The notes under the pieces were generated by a model that searched no databases, was not told the DNA's origin, and saw nothing but the letters and a program-made list of their open reading frames with translations. A DNA stretch of 64,000 nucleotides from Mactromeris polynyma (Eukaryota > Mollusca > Bivalvia > Venerida > Mactridae), in the NCBI GenBank assembly GCA_032209605.1, contig JASFXZ010000001.1:34414619-34478618 (forward strand). Reading direction: 5' to 3'. Below are positions 1-12,600 of the stretch, one piece after another; within the stretch, counting starts at the first letter, position 1, and each line of letters opens with the position of its first letter. A program made the position numbers and the translations under genes.

Positions 1-218
1 TCAACTGATTTAGAGGAGTTGTACAATGGGTTGTCTTATGCAATGACATTTACATTGATGAAATCTCATTCACTGTTTTGAAAACTATTACGAAAGACAA
101 CGCAACCAAGAATGAATGTTTGGAATATGTGCAATTAATGTAAATTGGTCAGAGGAGCTTACCAATTATCATTTCAATTGAGGCATTTTTTTTGAAAATA
201 TCTAATGATATACATATA

Positions 219-345
219 CAGTGCAACCACTCTAGGGCAGCACCCTATCGGAGACACAGAGTTTGTTCTAGAGAGGTCATATTGGTAGTAAATGTTTACT
301 GCAGAAAAAAAATCGTGGGAAGGCCGCTCTAGAGTGGCCACAATG
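219..345. mobile_element. MITE in intron 26, present in both DUOX copies
   Basis: Starts CAGTGCAACCACTCTAG after TA and ends with the inverted GTGGCCACTCTAG form near 345. The same element lies in copy 2 at about 59751-59879, so it was there before the duplication. Confidence 0.7.
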
Positions 346-382
346 TATATTTTGTGGCAAAATATGAAGTATTTATATTTAC

Positions 383-612
383 CTTTGGAAACGGTTTACC
401 ATCCCTGTTGTTGAGGTCGTATGTTTGTCTCATGTTCATTGTCCATGGTCCTACAGCACGAATATGAAGACTTAGATGTTCCTCGTGTGGGGCAGATGTC
501 AGTGTAAACGGGTGGTATTCCCCCTCACCGAGTTCCAAGCATGCAACACGAACCCATTGACCAGATCTATACTCAAAGTCCAATGGACGCTTGAAAGTAA
601 GACCTAGAACAC
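383..612 (-). CDS. DUOX: DUOX copy 1, exon 26: FAD-binding domain
   Basis: Encodes residues 1297-1373: [40 protein letters not shown] and [19 protein letters not shown] is the FAD-binding signature of the NOX family. The protein is identical to the copy 2 exon, with only silent base changes. The next exon ([10 protein letters not shown]) should begin about 260 bases left of base 1. Confidence 0.97.
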
Positions 613-3600
613 CTAGAGGAAACGAGAGAGAACATTTATGAATATCGTAAATCCCTGTATAACACTATGTATATTCTTATTGCTGTAGATTTTGATGTAT
701 GTAAATTGTCGTAAAATAGCAACATTAAAAAATTAGATTCAGGGAAAAGTATTGACATCATTTAGGAACTGGTTCATGTCATGTATGTAGAACTTCAAAA
801 TGTAGCCTAATTTAACACGAGATAAATGAATTTCTTTTTTCCATAAATTCAAATGTCTCCAAATACATTTATACTCTTGACACTATACATTTGCAAGTTA
901 CTAGTAAGTGAATTGAACAGATTCAGTAATATACCATACCTGAGGGTAGAAGTTCCGCTTTTTGTACTGAGATATTCACCTTCTTTCTGCTTACACTGAT
1001 GAGTTTGTCTATAACATAGATCACTAGGGGGCCGATCAGAAAGTTCTGGGTGAGGGGACTCTGTACAAGGCGACCCATACCGTGCATGGTCATAAAGATG
1101 TACAATAGAATGTAGAAACTATGAGTGAACCAAAAAGCTCCGAACAGATTTCTCCTGGCATATGGCATAGCAAACACATACATGATGATAACAATGATCG
1201 TCAAGGCAATACCAGTCAATCCTGCAATGTATAGATAATTCCATTTGAAGCATCCATTTGACTATTTACTGGTCAAAACCCTTGTATAGATATAGCTCTT
1301 CTTTTCTGGTAAGTTTGTATTCAAAAGCAACCCGAGCAGACAGAACAATCGGTGTCAGGCAAAATTAATACAAAACTGTCGAATAGCGTTAAGATGTATA
1401 TAACAGTTATCTTTAAATTAATAACAAATGAAAGTTTCTAGAGTTGTCTCTCTTGTATTATCATCATGTTTAAATATCATATAATGCTTGTATAGAATAT
1501 AGATAGATACTATTTTGCAAATTCAGTAAGCCCATAAAAACAATACGTACAATTTCATATAACTGACGTAACAAATGGCAACTAGTCAATATAAATGCAT
1601 GCCACTTTGATAGGGAGTTGCTGTATTACTGCCATACTGATAATTACACATTAAATAGTGCGAATCCTGGTTACTTTTATTATATATATGTTACATACAC
1701 ATACAAAACATAACAGTAACTATTTGAGTATCACAACCCATTTGTGATACCATGATGAAACTGTCACAGTAAAGTTACAGAACTAAGCGATGAGAGTAAT
1801 GAAACAACCAGTACAGAATATTGCCTTAAACCATCATTATATAATTACAATTTACCTGTTATTGTTGTCCATGCCCAGTAATGGAAGGAAGTAAGTTGGT
1901 CACTCCTGAAAAAGTAGTACAATTTAAATACAGGAGTATAGGAATGCAATGAACAGACATCTACGTATCACAAATGTAATGTTCATGCATATCATGCACG
2001 GTTAGCGTCATTCACTGATGATTCGATAATCACACAATTTAAATATCACTCTATATATCAGCTATAAATACATTAAAGCTGTTAGTTATAACATAACCCA
2101 TCGGCAGTGGTCAGCTATTTCGTGCATGCGACCCTTACACTTTTTTAGTTGATGTTTTATCAAGCATTATTTTATTCTTTGTGATTCTGTTTCGAAAACG
2201 ATCTATATTTTGTAAATGCACAATGATAAAATGACCCTACGCGGTATCGTGAATATTAAACAATTCAATGAAATATCTAAATATTGTATACATTGCAATT
2301 TGTGAATAACAATATACTCACGATCTGAAGTATTCACGGAAAACACAGTTCAGATCGTTTGAAGACCATGTGGAGATGTGGTATAAATTAATACCATGCC
2401 CCACACAATGTACCACTGAAATAAATACATCAGATTTTACCCCATGGTTGCAGTTTAGAACTCAGCGCTCAATGTCACTCAGAATATAATATTTTATATC
2501 AAACCCAATGCTGGTGAACTGCATATACATATTAACATTTTACAAACACGTAAAACAGAAAACTGTCCTTACTCGCACAATGGTATTTGCCATGAAAGTA
2601 CTACTCAAGGTTAATTTAGTCACGATTTTCATTAAACACTGGAGTTACAGGTATATACATTTATAGATCCCGCATCACTCATGCATATTCATCCAAATAT
2701 ATAATTATTATAATGTGGTGTTAAACAAAAATATGCGATGATTGTACAGCACGTGAGGGTTGAAGGTTTGAGATTAAATTTCAAGCTAAAAGGACATTTG
2801 TGTTCAAATGTCCTTACAAATATTGATTAAACGGTACTCTGTATGCAACATATATTAATGTTGCCATTAATTCTTTTCCGCCACCCTTGCGTTCGAAAGT
2901 TCACATTTTAAACTCTAATATATCTCTGCACACAGTATCTACCTCTACTGGAAAGCATTTAAATTATACATATTGTTTTAGCCCCTTCTTATTTCAATGT
3001 AAACAAGGTGATCTTAAAAACCTCAAAACAGGACAGTGAAGAAACCACAGCAATATAAGATTTACACCATCATAAGGTGAAAAGTTTGATCTCTAACATT
3101 TGTTTGCACACGAACGATGTTTTATATATTGCGGCTTGAAGATATTTTCCTTCTATAATCCAATAGGAAGTTAGTCGGTCAACAGTGACATGAAAGGTGG
3201 GTATGATTTTAAGTCGGTATATTTGTTAATTAGTTCCGAAAGGGAAAACGAGTTTGTTGATTGAAACAAAGATAAACATTTCATGAAATAAAATGAATAA
3301 GGTTTGATAAATTTATTAGAAATATTATAATGCGATCATTTATTCATGCCACAATTTTATGACATATACTTATTGAAGTCATTATTGCTTTACATGTTCG
3401 AATATATTACCATTTCGATCGAATAATTATCTGATAACAAACTATTACTACTAAAAAATAAAGTGAATACTTTGTTTTGTATACATCAATAATTTAAATT
3501 AATCTATTATAATAAGTTTCAACTTTTGTTAGAAGAAATAAATATAAATGTTAAAGTATTACGTTTTAAATGTGTGTATATTATTGTATGTGTAAAGAAA

Positions 3601-6600
3601 ATGTCATCAATATGAAAAGTGTAAGTGCAAAAGCATTATCTAATATTCAACGAGATTTAAACAATGTAATTTAAATCCGTAAGAGCGGGATATTAATTTT
3701 TCATGTTAAATGTAGAACAAAACATTATCATCAAAGCTATCGTTTCTTCGGTACATTCATTTATATATACAGTAGTCTACTTGTTGGATTACGCATGATG
3801 TATCAATTATTTCAATCATTAGACCATGAAAACTACGTCTACATTGACCGTTAGCTACTCCAGTGAGTCGAGTGTGAGTGAGGTTTGCGAAAACCGAATC
3901 TTCACTTGACCGACACTAACTCGACCATCACTCCAACTACACTCGAGCGTCACTAGAATGAGTGCGAGTGGAGTATGAGTGGAGTGTAGGTTTCTGAATA
4001 CGGGCCCAAGTCTTCAACCTCGAGCCCAGTTGTGCCAATGTTATAATAACACAGAAGTCGAGGGTTGGAAGTGAAATGAATCTACCTGCTTCCTTGCGTA
4101 TGCAGGTAGATTAGTTTGCATTCATCAATAAAAGAAGATCGTGAATCACAAAACAAAACAAACATGTCGGTATATTACCTGTAAACACAAGCGCCATAGC
4201 GGCAACTAACTTGTGCATTGCGTGGAAGCTATCGAATGGTATAAATTTGTGCAGGAATGTCTCACGCAGGAAAGTAATTGTATTTCTACTCATTGTGATC
4301 AATAGACAGGAGTATGTCCACATCATGCCACTAGCTGCCCCTCTTGTTACAGTCACACCGTATCCAGCTAGACGACGTAAACCAACATGCTCTCGTTCGT
4401 ACGAATAATCTGAGGAAGGCGAGTATTATATAATACAGAAACAAAACTCAAGGTACGATTCAGTTTACAAAACAATAAAATCATCTTGAGACATGTATTG
4501 TCTATTGTAAAAGACGTAAAAAAGGACTTGTTCATTATATGTAAAGCCTTTTTGTATACTAGATAAATAATGTAAGACAATACCATAGCGGTGTTGACCT
4601 GACGTTAAATACCAAACTATTGATTCATTAAGAAAACAGCAAAATTAATAGACTAAATCAATACGTATATAGTTCACCTATTCAAATGTTTTCAAACTCA
4701 AAATATCCAACCAGATTTAAAAACTGGGGAATATAACCTGTCTGTGTGCCATATAAACCGAGGCGTTAGTTTTTTAAAGTTGCCCATTAGATATTGTAAA
4801 GTAAGGGGAGATTTCGATATAGTGTTAGATTGACTACAGAACTTACACACTGCCCTCTCCACAAATATACCAATGGTGACCAACACGTAGAGTGTCATCC
4901 AGAATATCTGACGTTTATAATTCTCAACATACTTTGTAAAACTGTAACAATGTCTCTGAATAGAGGACGTAGGTATCTCCTTCTGTTTTGTTTGAACAAT
5001 TAGTTTCGATTTCCTATGCTGTTGAGGGCCGTCCTCGCCTTCCGCTTCCCTAAAAGTAACCAGTAACCAAACAACTCTAAATTGTGATTTTAACAAAACT
5101 TCAGCCTTGTTTTACATTGATATATCAAAAAATGAATGCATGTTGGATTAATTAATGAAATCAAACATTAGACATATTTACTAACATCAAATTTGAAACT
5201 AAAGATACCAGTGCCTACACATTACATTGGTGTCCTTGACAATGACAACTCGTGTATATATCAACAATACTCAATAGTTATAACACATTATATGTATAAT
5301 TAATCATTATATTAATTATTCATAAAGCATGACAACAAATGCATGTCAAACAATAAAACCTAGAATTTAAGACCACCATATTTTTTCTCCCATATTTTAA
5401 CTCAATGAACAGACCATCACACACTACGACCGTCTCTTCAGAATCAACGTATGTTATTTTATATAGGGTTCACTGTATGTTATAAATCATACGATATAAA
5501 CACAATGACAATTTACGTTAGATTTCCGATGAACGTTTTCCGACGAATACTGTATGATTCAGTGAAGGATCTCTTTCCAGTATCTTGCCCTGAAATATTA
5601 CACAATGGACACATGAAAGTGACTAACAGGTGGGAAGCAACGAGTGTTAGATCAATGAAATTATGCGCTTATGTTAATTATTTTAAAAATGTTAATGAAC
5701 GCTTGTTTAAAATTCATATATAAAAACACTAGTTTTCAGCTCCTTTAAATGAGGAAAATATATAACATAATACATCTGTATAACATAAAATTACATGATA
5801 TAGGACTTTGTAGAAATCTAGTTTCTTATCTAAAATCTGTAGGGAATTCCGTTTATAGCATGGCCATCAAATCACAGTTTGCACAGTGTAGTGTTTGAAC
5901 CAACAAAGTCATTGCTTATTATACGAATAAACTGCTCAAATGAATGTTCAAGAGCTATCTAGACAAACCTGATTATCAGATTAGCTCTGATACACCACTG
6001 TAGTGCAACAGATTTAGCCGCTATTCATGAATATTCGTACAATTCGTTAATTATCGTCAATGAAGTATGTCGAGTGACTTTCAGCATGTATCATGATCAC
6101 GTGAACTCACGGTGAGAACAGCAATTATGCATGAAGAGAGTCATTGAAAACAAAGAAACACAATTACAGAAAAGAATATATAAGTTTACATGCTATATAT
6201 AGAGATGACACTAGCTTATGTTTGAGAAAATCTCAGAAAGTACACAACCTGTGCAATCATCTTTCTATTGTATTGTATGTGTGTTACAATAGCTGCTTAT
6301 GAAAAATAATTTATAGTTCACTCCGCCTCTTCCTGTGTCTTACATCCAATGAGCATCCAGAATTTTTCAAATTTTTGGCCAACTTATCCATTTATTATGG
6401 CATTTCGCACAATATCTATAAAGTGATTTCATTAAGTAAATCTGGTAAGTGATCAATATGGTGGTTTCTAAATATGGAAAACTAAGCTCCGTCTACCGCA
6501 ATAAATGGATAAGTTGACCAAAAATTTGAAAAATTCTGGATGCTCATTGGATGTAAGACACAGGAAGAGGCGGAGTGAACTATAAGCGATATATAACTCA

Positions 6601-9600
6601 CATATTAGAATTATAAACACATTAAGTGCTGCGGTCACTGACGCTCCCTTGCACTTAATTTCCTTATAATTCCAATATATGAGCTTTACCCTATACTTAT
6701 AACATTGAGCCATTCATAAGCTACAATAATACATATACTCAACTAAAACGAAATGCACGACTGAATTCCCAGCCATGACTTTCGGATCAGAATCTAATTA
6801 TTAGCAATGCAAGAAGAAATTACACTAGAAATTCAGGTATCAAATCTGACAATAGCAATATGAATGTCGAGATTATTTAAATAGTTGCCAATTCGGGACA
6901 AAGTTTTCTGGAAACTCTGATTTCCAAAAGCCTTTTGCGCAACAAAATGTTATGTATTACAGTCGAATCTCGCTTATTTGACAACCTTCTATCCGAGTAC
7001 TTGGTATCATCCGAAATAAATAACAGGTACCCATGTATCTCCTTAAGCACGTAGAAGTTTTCGGACCCCAAGAATTCGAATGAACGAGGTCCGACTGTAG
7101 TTTTGCTGAGAACATATTAGAATAATAGTTAGAAGCGACACTACACCAATTATGTATTGAACTGCACTATCAAATATAGATGGGTACAAATGCTACCTAT
7201 TAAATAAATAAATAAACGTGTACACTGTGCATTTTAGATTTTTGATTCATTTACTTATAAACCGCATATATATTCATTATGACTTGAATCCATTGAATTC
7301 CACCAAAAATAACATCATCTACAAGTGTTATACAATGTATATTAAAATCACCACCATATAGGTTTGTGCAGAATAAATACACTGTTGGCACATTGGCAAT
7401 GAAACAAACTATAACAGAGCATACACATGATTGACAAGTTAAATCAGAGCGTGATTAACTAGAACGCATGCTGCAAGCAAGCCCCAACAGAAAGACAAAA
7501 ATAACCTTACAGTGCATACAAATGATAGACAAGTAAAATCAGAATGTGATTAACTAGTACACATGTCGTATTTCAGTGCATACAAATGATTGACAAGTAA
7601 ATTCAGAATGTAATTAACTAGTACACATGTCGTATTACAGTGCATACAAATGATTGACAAGTAAACTCAGAATGTAATTAACTAGTACACATGTCGTATT
7701 ACAGTGCATACAAATGATTGACAAGTTAAATCAGAATGTGATTAACTAGTACACATGTCGTATTACAGTGCATACAAATGATTGACAAGTAAACTCAGAA
7801 TGTGATTAACTAGTACACATGTCGTATTACAGTGCTTACAAATGATTGACAAGTAAAATCAGAATGTGATTAACTAGTACACATGTCGTATTACAGTGCA
7901 TACAATGATTGACAAGTTAAATCAGAATGTGATTAACTAGTACACATGTCGTATTACAGTGCATACAAATGATTGACAAGTAAACTCAGAATGTAATTAA
8001 CTAGTACACATGTCGTATTACAGTGCATACAAATGATTGACAAGTTAAATCAGAATATGATTAACTAGTACACATGTCGTATTACAGTGCATACAAATGA
8101 TTGACAAGTAAACTCAGAATGTGATTAACTAGTACACATGTCGTATTACAGTGCATACAAATGATTGACAAGTAAAATCAGAATGTGATTAACTAGTACA
8201 CATGTCGTATTACAGTGCATACAATGATTGACAAGTAAAATCAGAATGTGACTAACTAGTACACATGTCGTATTACAGTGCATACAGATGATTGACAAGT
8301 TAAATCAGAATGTGATTAACTAGTACACATGTCATATTACAGTGCATACAAATGATTGACAAGTTAAATCAGAATGTGATTATCTAGAACCCATGCTACA
8401 AGCAAGCCCCAACAAAAAGGCAAACATAACCTCAGAGTTAATAAGCAGACGACACAAGCCATGCTATGTTACCGTAAACATGTATACATTCCACAACAAT
8501 GTTCGCCATAAATGAGATACCTTATACTTACACTTTATGTTTGCACCTGAGTAATTTACAAAGTCAATTGATAATAATATGCAGGCACACTAATGTGTTA
8601 TGTCAATAAAAACATTTTTATAATGCATGCACATAAAAAATTAAAATGAACTTTACCACACATGTATTGTTACAAGTCGGTGACAATTACAGAACTGGTC
8701 TAACTTTGAAAGCTCATAGACAAAGTCACCTAGACAAACACCACCAAGATCTGGACAAAACATGATCATGTCTTACACAGTCAATATCATAAATAATAAA
8801 TGCGATATTGTATCAATATGTTTGAATAAGTATTTATGTATATAATCACATTAAGTTGAAATATATGTTAATACGACGACCAATCAGTATAACATTACCT
8901 ACCACAGACACACAAACCTACCTTGAAGTTGAAGAGAAGCTTTATCTAATGTATCAGCATATTCGTCAGAGGCAAAAATCCTCTGAAATGCCGCGAGAGG
9001 CATTTTCTGTCCGGGACTGAGTCCAGTTTGCCGGTACAATGACTCTACGAGAGTCACAATAGCAGCATTGTCCAAATTAGAATCCGACAGGTCCAGCATT
9101 GACCTTTAGGAAACAAAAAGAATCAGATAAATTCATCATTATTTTTAAAGCATGAGTGTGGCAGGATTGTTTAAGGTAAGAGAGAGAATAAGTTGCTACA
9201 TTGAACGCCACATATGAAAAAAAGATGGTCGGCGCAATTTGAAGGTTAAGATTTGTTGTGCAACATAACAAAATACCGAGACGTTACGATTGCTGGTCAC
9301 TCCAGATCCAAAATGGATTTCGGTAAATTCATCGAAATTCGGTGGATTTGGGTAAGGTAACGTACCCTTTATAGAAAGGTTAACCAATCCGCGTCAATGT
9401 AACATACGCTGTTCGTTTGAAGAGAAATTGCCCTGGTGGTTAACGTAAGATTTGATTGGTTTACACAACACTGATACTCAAAAAGCAAAGCCATGTTAGT
9501 ACGGCTGCGCCGAATAAAAAATATAACTTACTTTATCATCTTGGTAAATGACTCTGCTGACATCTCTCCCTTCCCACGTAGATCATACATGTTAAATAAC

Positions 9601-12600
9601 ATATTGGCTTTGTCTGTTGCTCCACCTATAATAAAGAAAGCGTATTGAAGATTAAAAGGCACCTGATACTTCAACTTCATGAATTCATGATTTCAACTTT
9701 AGATTGTGAATTCGTGAAGTTGAAATGTCACCATCAGTCTTTCGTATCAGGTGCTTTTTCGTAACCAAATGATAGAAATGCTGCTCGCACCTTTGAATAG
9801 CACAGAAACACAGAAACACAGAAACACAACCAACGAGGCAAAGTCTTTTTTCGTAAGATGACTTTTATTTTCCTCGTCTCATCAATACTTGTGGGTCTTT
9901 GTTCAGAAGATTTAAAAAAGTTCCATTAATTGAAATGCATGTAACACAATGTATCCCAATCGGTGCTAAAATTCTGTGTGGGGAGGCACTGTCTTGTGTA
10001 TGTGGCGTTCTCTGTAGCAACTTATTCCCACTCTTTTATGCATCATAATTAAGCGCTATATGCATGATATCAGAAAATATAATTGCATACCCTTAGCTAG
10101 AATTGTGAACATTTCCATAAATTCTTTGAAGCTAACAAATCCATTCCTATCTTTGTCTACCATCAAGAACATGTTCCGAACAAACGTGGAGGTTGGTTTA
10201 AGTCCTAGGGCTTCTGCAAACTCTGTTCTGGTAAGTTGAATCTTAGAGACCTGGTTCATTGCTTCAGCATCCAGTCCTGTAGTATCAACATTATCCGCCC
10301 TGAATGCCTGAAATATTATATGTTTAGAATATATTGTGCTATCAATATTATCAACCCCACAACATGAATATTTTATATGTCTAACCATCAATATTATTTG
10401 CTTTAAATACTTGAACTGTTAGGTATTTAAAAAGTGTTTATTTCTTAATTAAAGGGCCAGCCATTTCTGACTTATGAGACACTTACTTTCTGAGCACATT
10501 TACTTCCCGGTTCCTGTCCTATATTTAATGCCAAGCACAAGGCAGGTAGGCGCACAGTAACCACTATTTAACTAGCTGGCGACTCACCAACCGGCCATAT
10601 CATAACGGACCCCTACCGGGATACGAACCTTCAACCACCCGCTCCCAAGGCGGATGCCTTAACCACTCGACCACGGGAGACGGTGTGTTTGATATAAAAT
10701 TTTAAAAGTATAAAACACCAAATATTTAATGGCAAATATATTTCTATATCATTATAGAATTATTACTTGACAATGGAGAGCTCAGTTTCATAAACATTGC
10801 TTATACATTTACAACATTTCATTGAATGTTGAAGAGAGTTCATTCGTAGTTTTCAGATAGTGGGTCAGTTTAGAGGTCTACCTGGAGACACACGATTCTG
10901 ATGAATTTATCCAGCAGTTTCTTTCTCTGTTCCTGTGTTGTCGCATCTTTCAGCATCATGTCTTCCTTCATGTCATGGTGTTGTAAGTTGATACCAACAG
11001 TTTTCAGAAACCTCTCAAGTTCTCCTATAAATTCAGTTCGACAGACTTGATCAGTGAAACGCAAAACCTAGAAAAGAGTATATTGTAGGTTATGTTCTAT
11101 CATCATGCATTTTAGAGGCATTTCATTTCAGTTTTCTTGTCGCTATATATTGTCACACTCCATACAATGTCGTATCCGGGATTTCCCCCTTATTTCATAT
11201 ACATTTATAGCTAATGGTATTCTGAGTGCTATCTATTGGTCAATTATTTTAAATTATTGCAATGCATGCTGTGCATGCAACAGGTTTATGAACTATTTAG
11301 CGATTAAATATACAGTACGTTTGAACATACAAATCGCAACTTCATAACGTATAGAATAATAACTGCGTATATTCTCATCAGTAGTCACATTATAACATAA
11401 TAGAGTCCTGTATTTTGACCTTTCTCTGAAATATCCAGTCCCTGACAGCGAGATATGGTCTTTTTGTACAAGTGTACTTGTATAGATATTACTATTAGTA
11501 TATCAAAATAATTGCACTAGATACCATAACAGAAATGTTATCAATTTAATGTAACAAAGTATTAAATATGTGTACCAAGTCTATTTCCCCGGGCACTCTG
11601 ACGGATATTACACTACATCCTTTGTCTGTCGATAAACGGGAATGGACTTTGTCTGTATGCCGTAAGTCAATCATACGAAGGGGTTTCCGACCCCTGTCTG
11701 TCACGTGTAACTTCTTCCTATCCCGATCAAACTTAAGCTTCACATTGCGTTCACCATCATTGGGACCAACCCACTCTATGGCTGAAAAAGGTGAGCATGA
11801 CTTAAGAAACTACAGACTTAGTCAAACATGATCGGTTACAGCCTCTATTTTTAAATGGTATATTAGTTTATATACTTCACCATGGTGTTTGATTGACTGT
11901 GAAGATAGATCGATATTTACGACCACATGTACTGAACACAATTCATACCAAAGTGTATTAAAATTGTTTCGAAATAATAAAATAAATGAATATCATTTAA
12001 TTGTGTTCTAAGAAAACGACTGACTGCGTTTAGATGTTTTTTTTTTAAATATTCGTATTGTTATAATTAATTATACTAAATAAATGAATATCCTTTAAAT
12101 GTGCTCTAAGACAACGACTGACTGCTTTTCAGTGTTTTTTAATGTTCGTATTGTTATTATTCATTCTACTTCCTCATCAGTTACTTATCTAAAGAAGCAT
12201 TTCGTTGCCTTACCTCCATACTGCAACTATAGTACCATTTTAGCGCTATTGGGAAATACGTCAGAACGGCCCGAGTATCACCGACTTATACAGAGTTATG
12301 TGGAAATAATATTTTCATGAGTGATGCATACTTTCCACAAGGAAACATTGACAACAATGTGACAAAATTATATAAACAATTATCAAAGTTTAGATATGAC
12401 TTCGTATTCATGACATGTCTTGCTTTAAATCATTAGATTTTTTTCCATGTCATGTAGGAATTCAATGAAAATCTTTACCGAGTAGTATAAATTAAGCATA
12501 ATTATTCTCTTAACATTTGCCTTATTATTCTCATTGACTGTAAAATACATCCAGCACTACTTTAAGTTTATCTTCAATATAAGGAAAATGTGGTAGTTAT

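Larger units (their letters stand above)
1..3829. repeat. Large direct repeat, left copy (pairs with 59535-64000)
   Basis: Base 1 aligns with about 59535 and base 3829 with 64000; the match continues through exons and introns with scattered substitutions and indels (95% or more identity by eye over most stretches). It marks the tandem period or the haplotype duplication. Confidence 0.93.
5050..7410. other. Intron 20 of DUOX copy 1, left part
   Basis: No exon recognised. The short open frames here have no family motifs. It holds the inverted repeat at 6312-6584 and a small TA-flanked MITE at 6960-7097, listed separately. Confidence 0.6.

Noticed and set aside
7411..8432. CRISPR-like regular repeat
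   Set aside because: No unique spacers; plain tandem units in a eukaryotic intron, and no cas genes.
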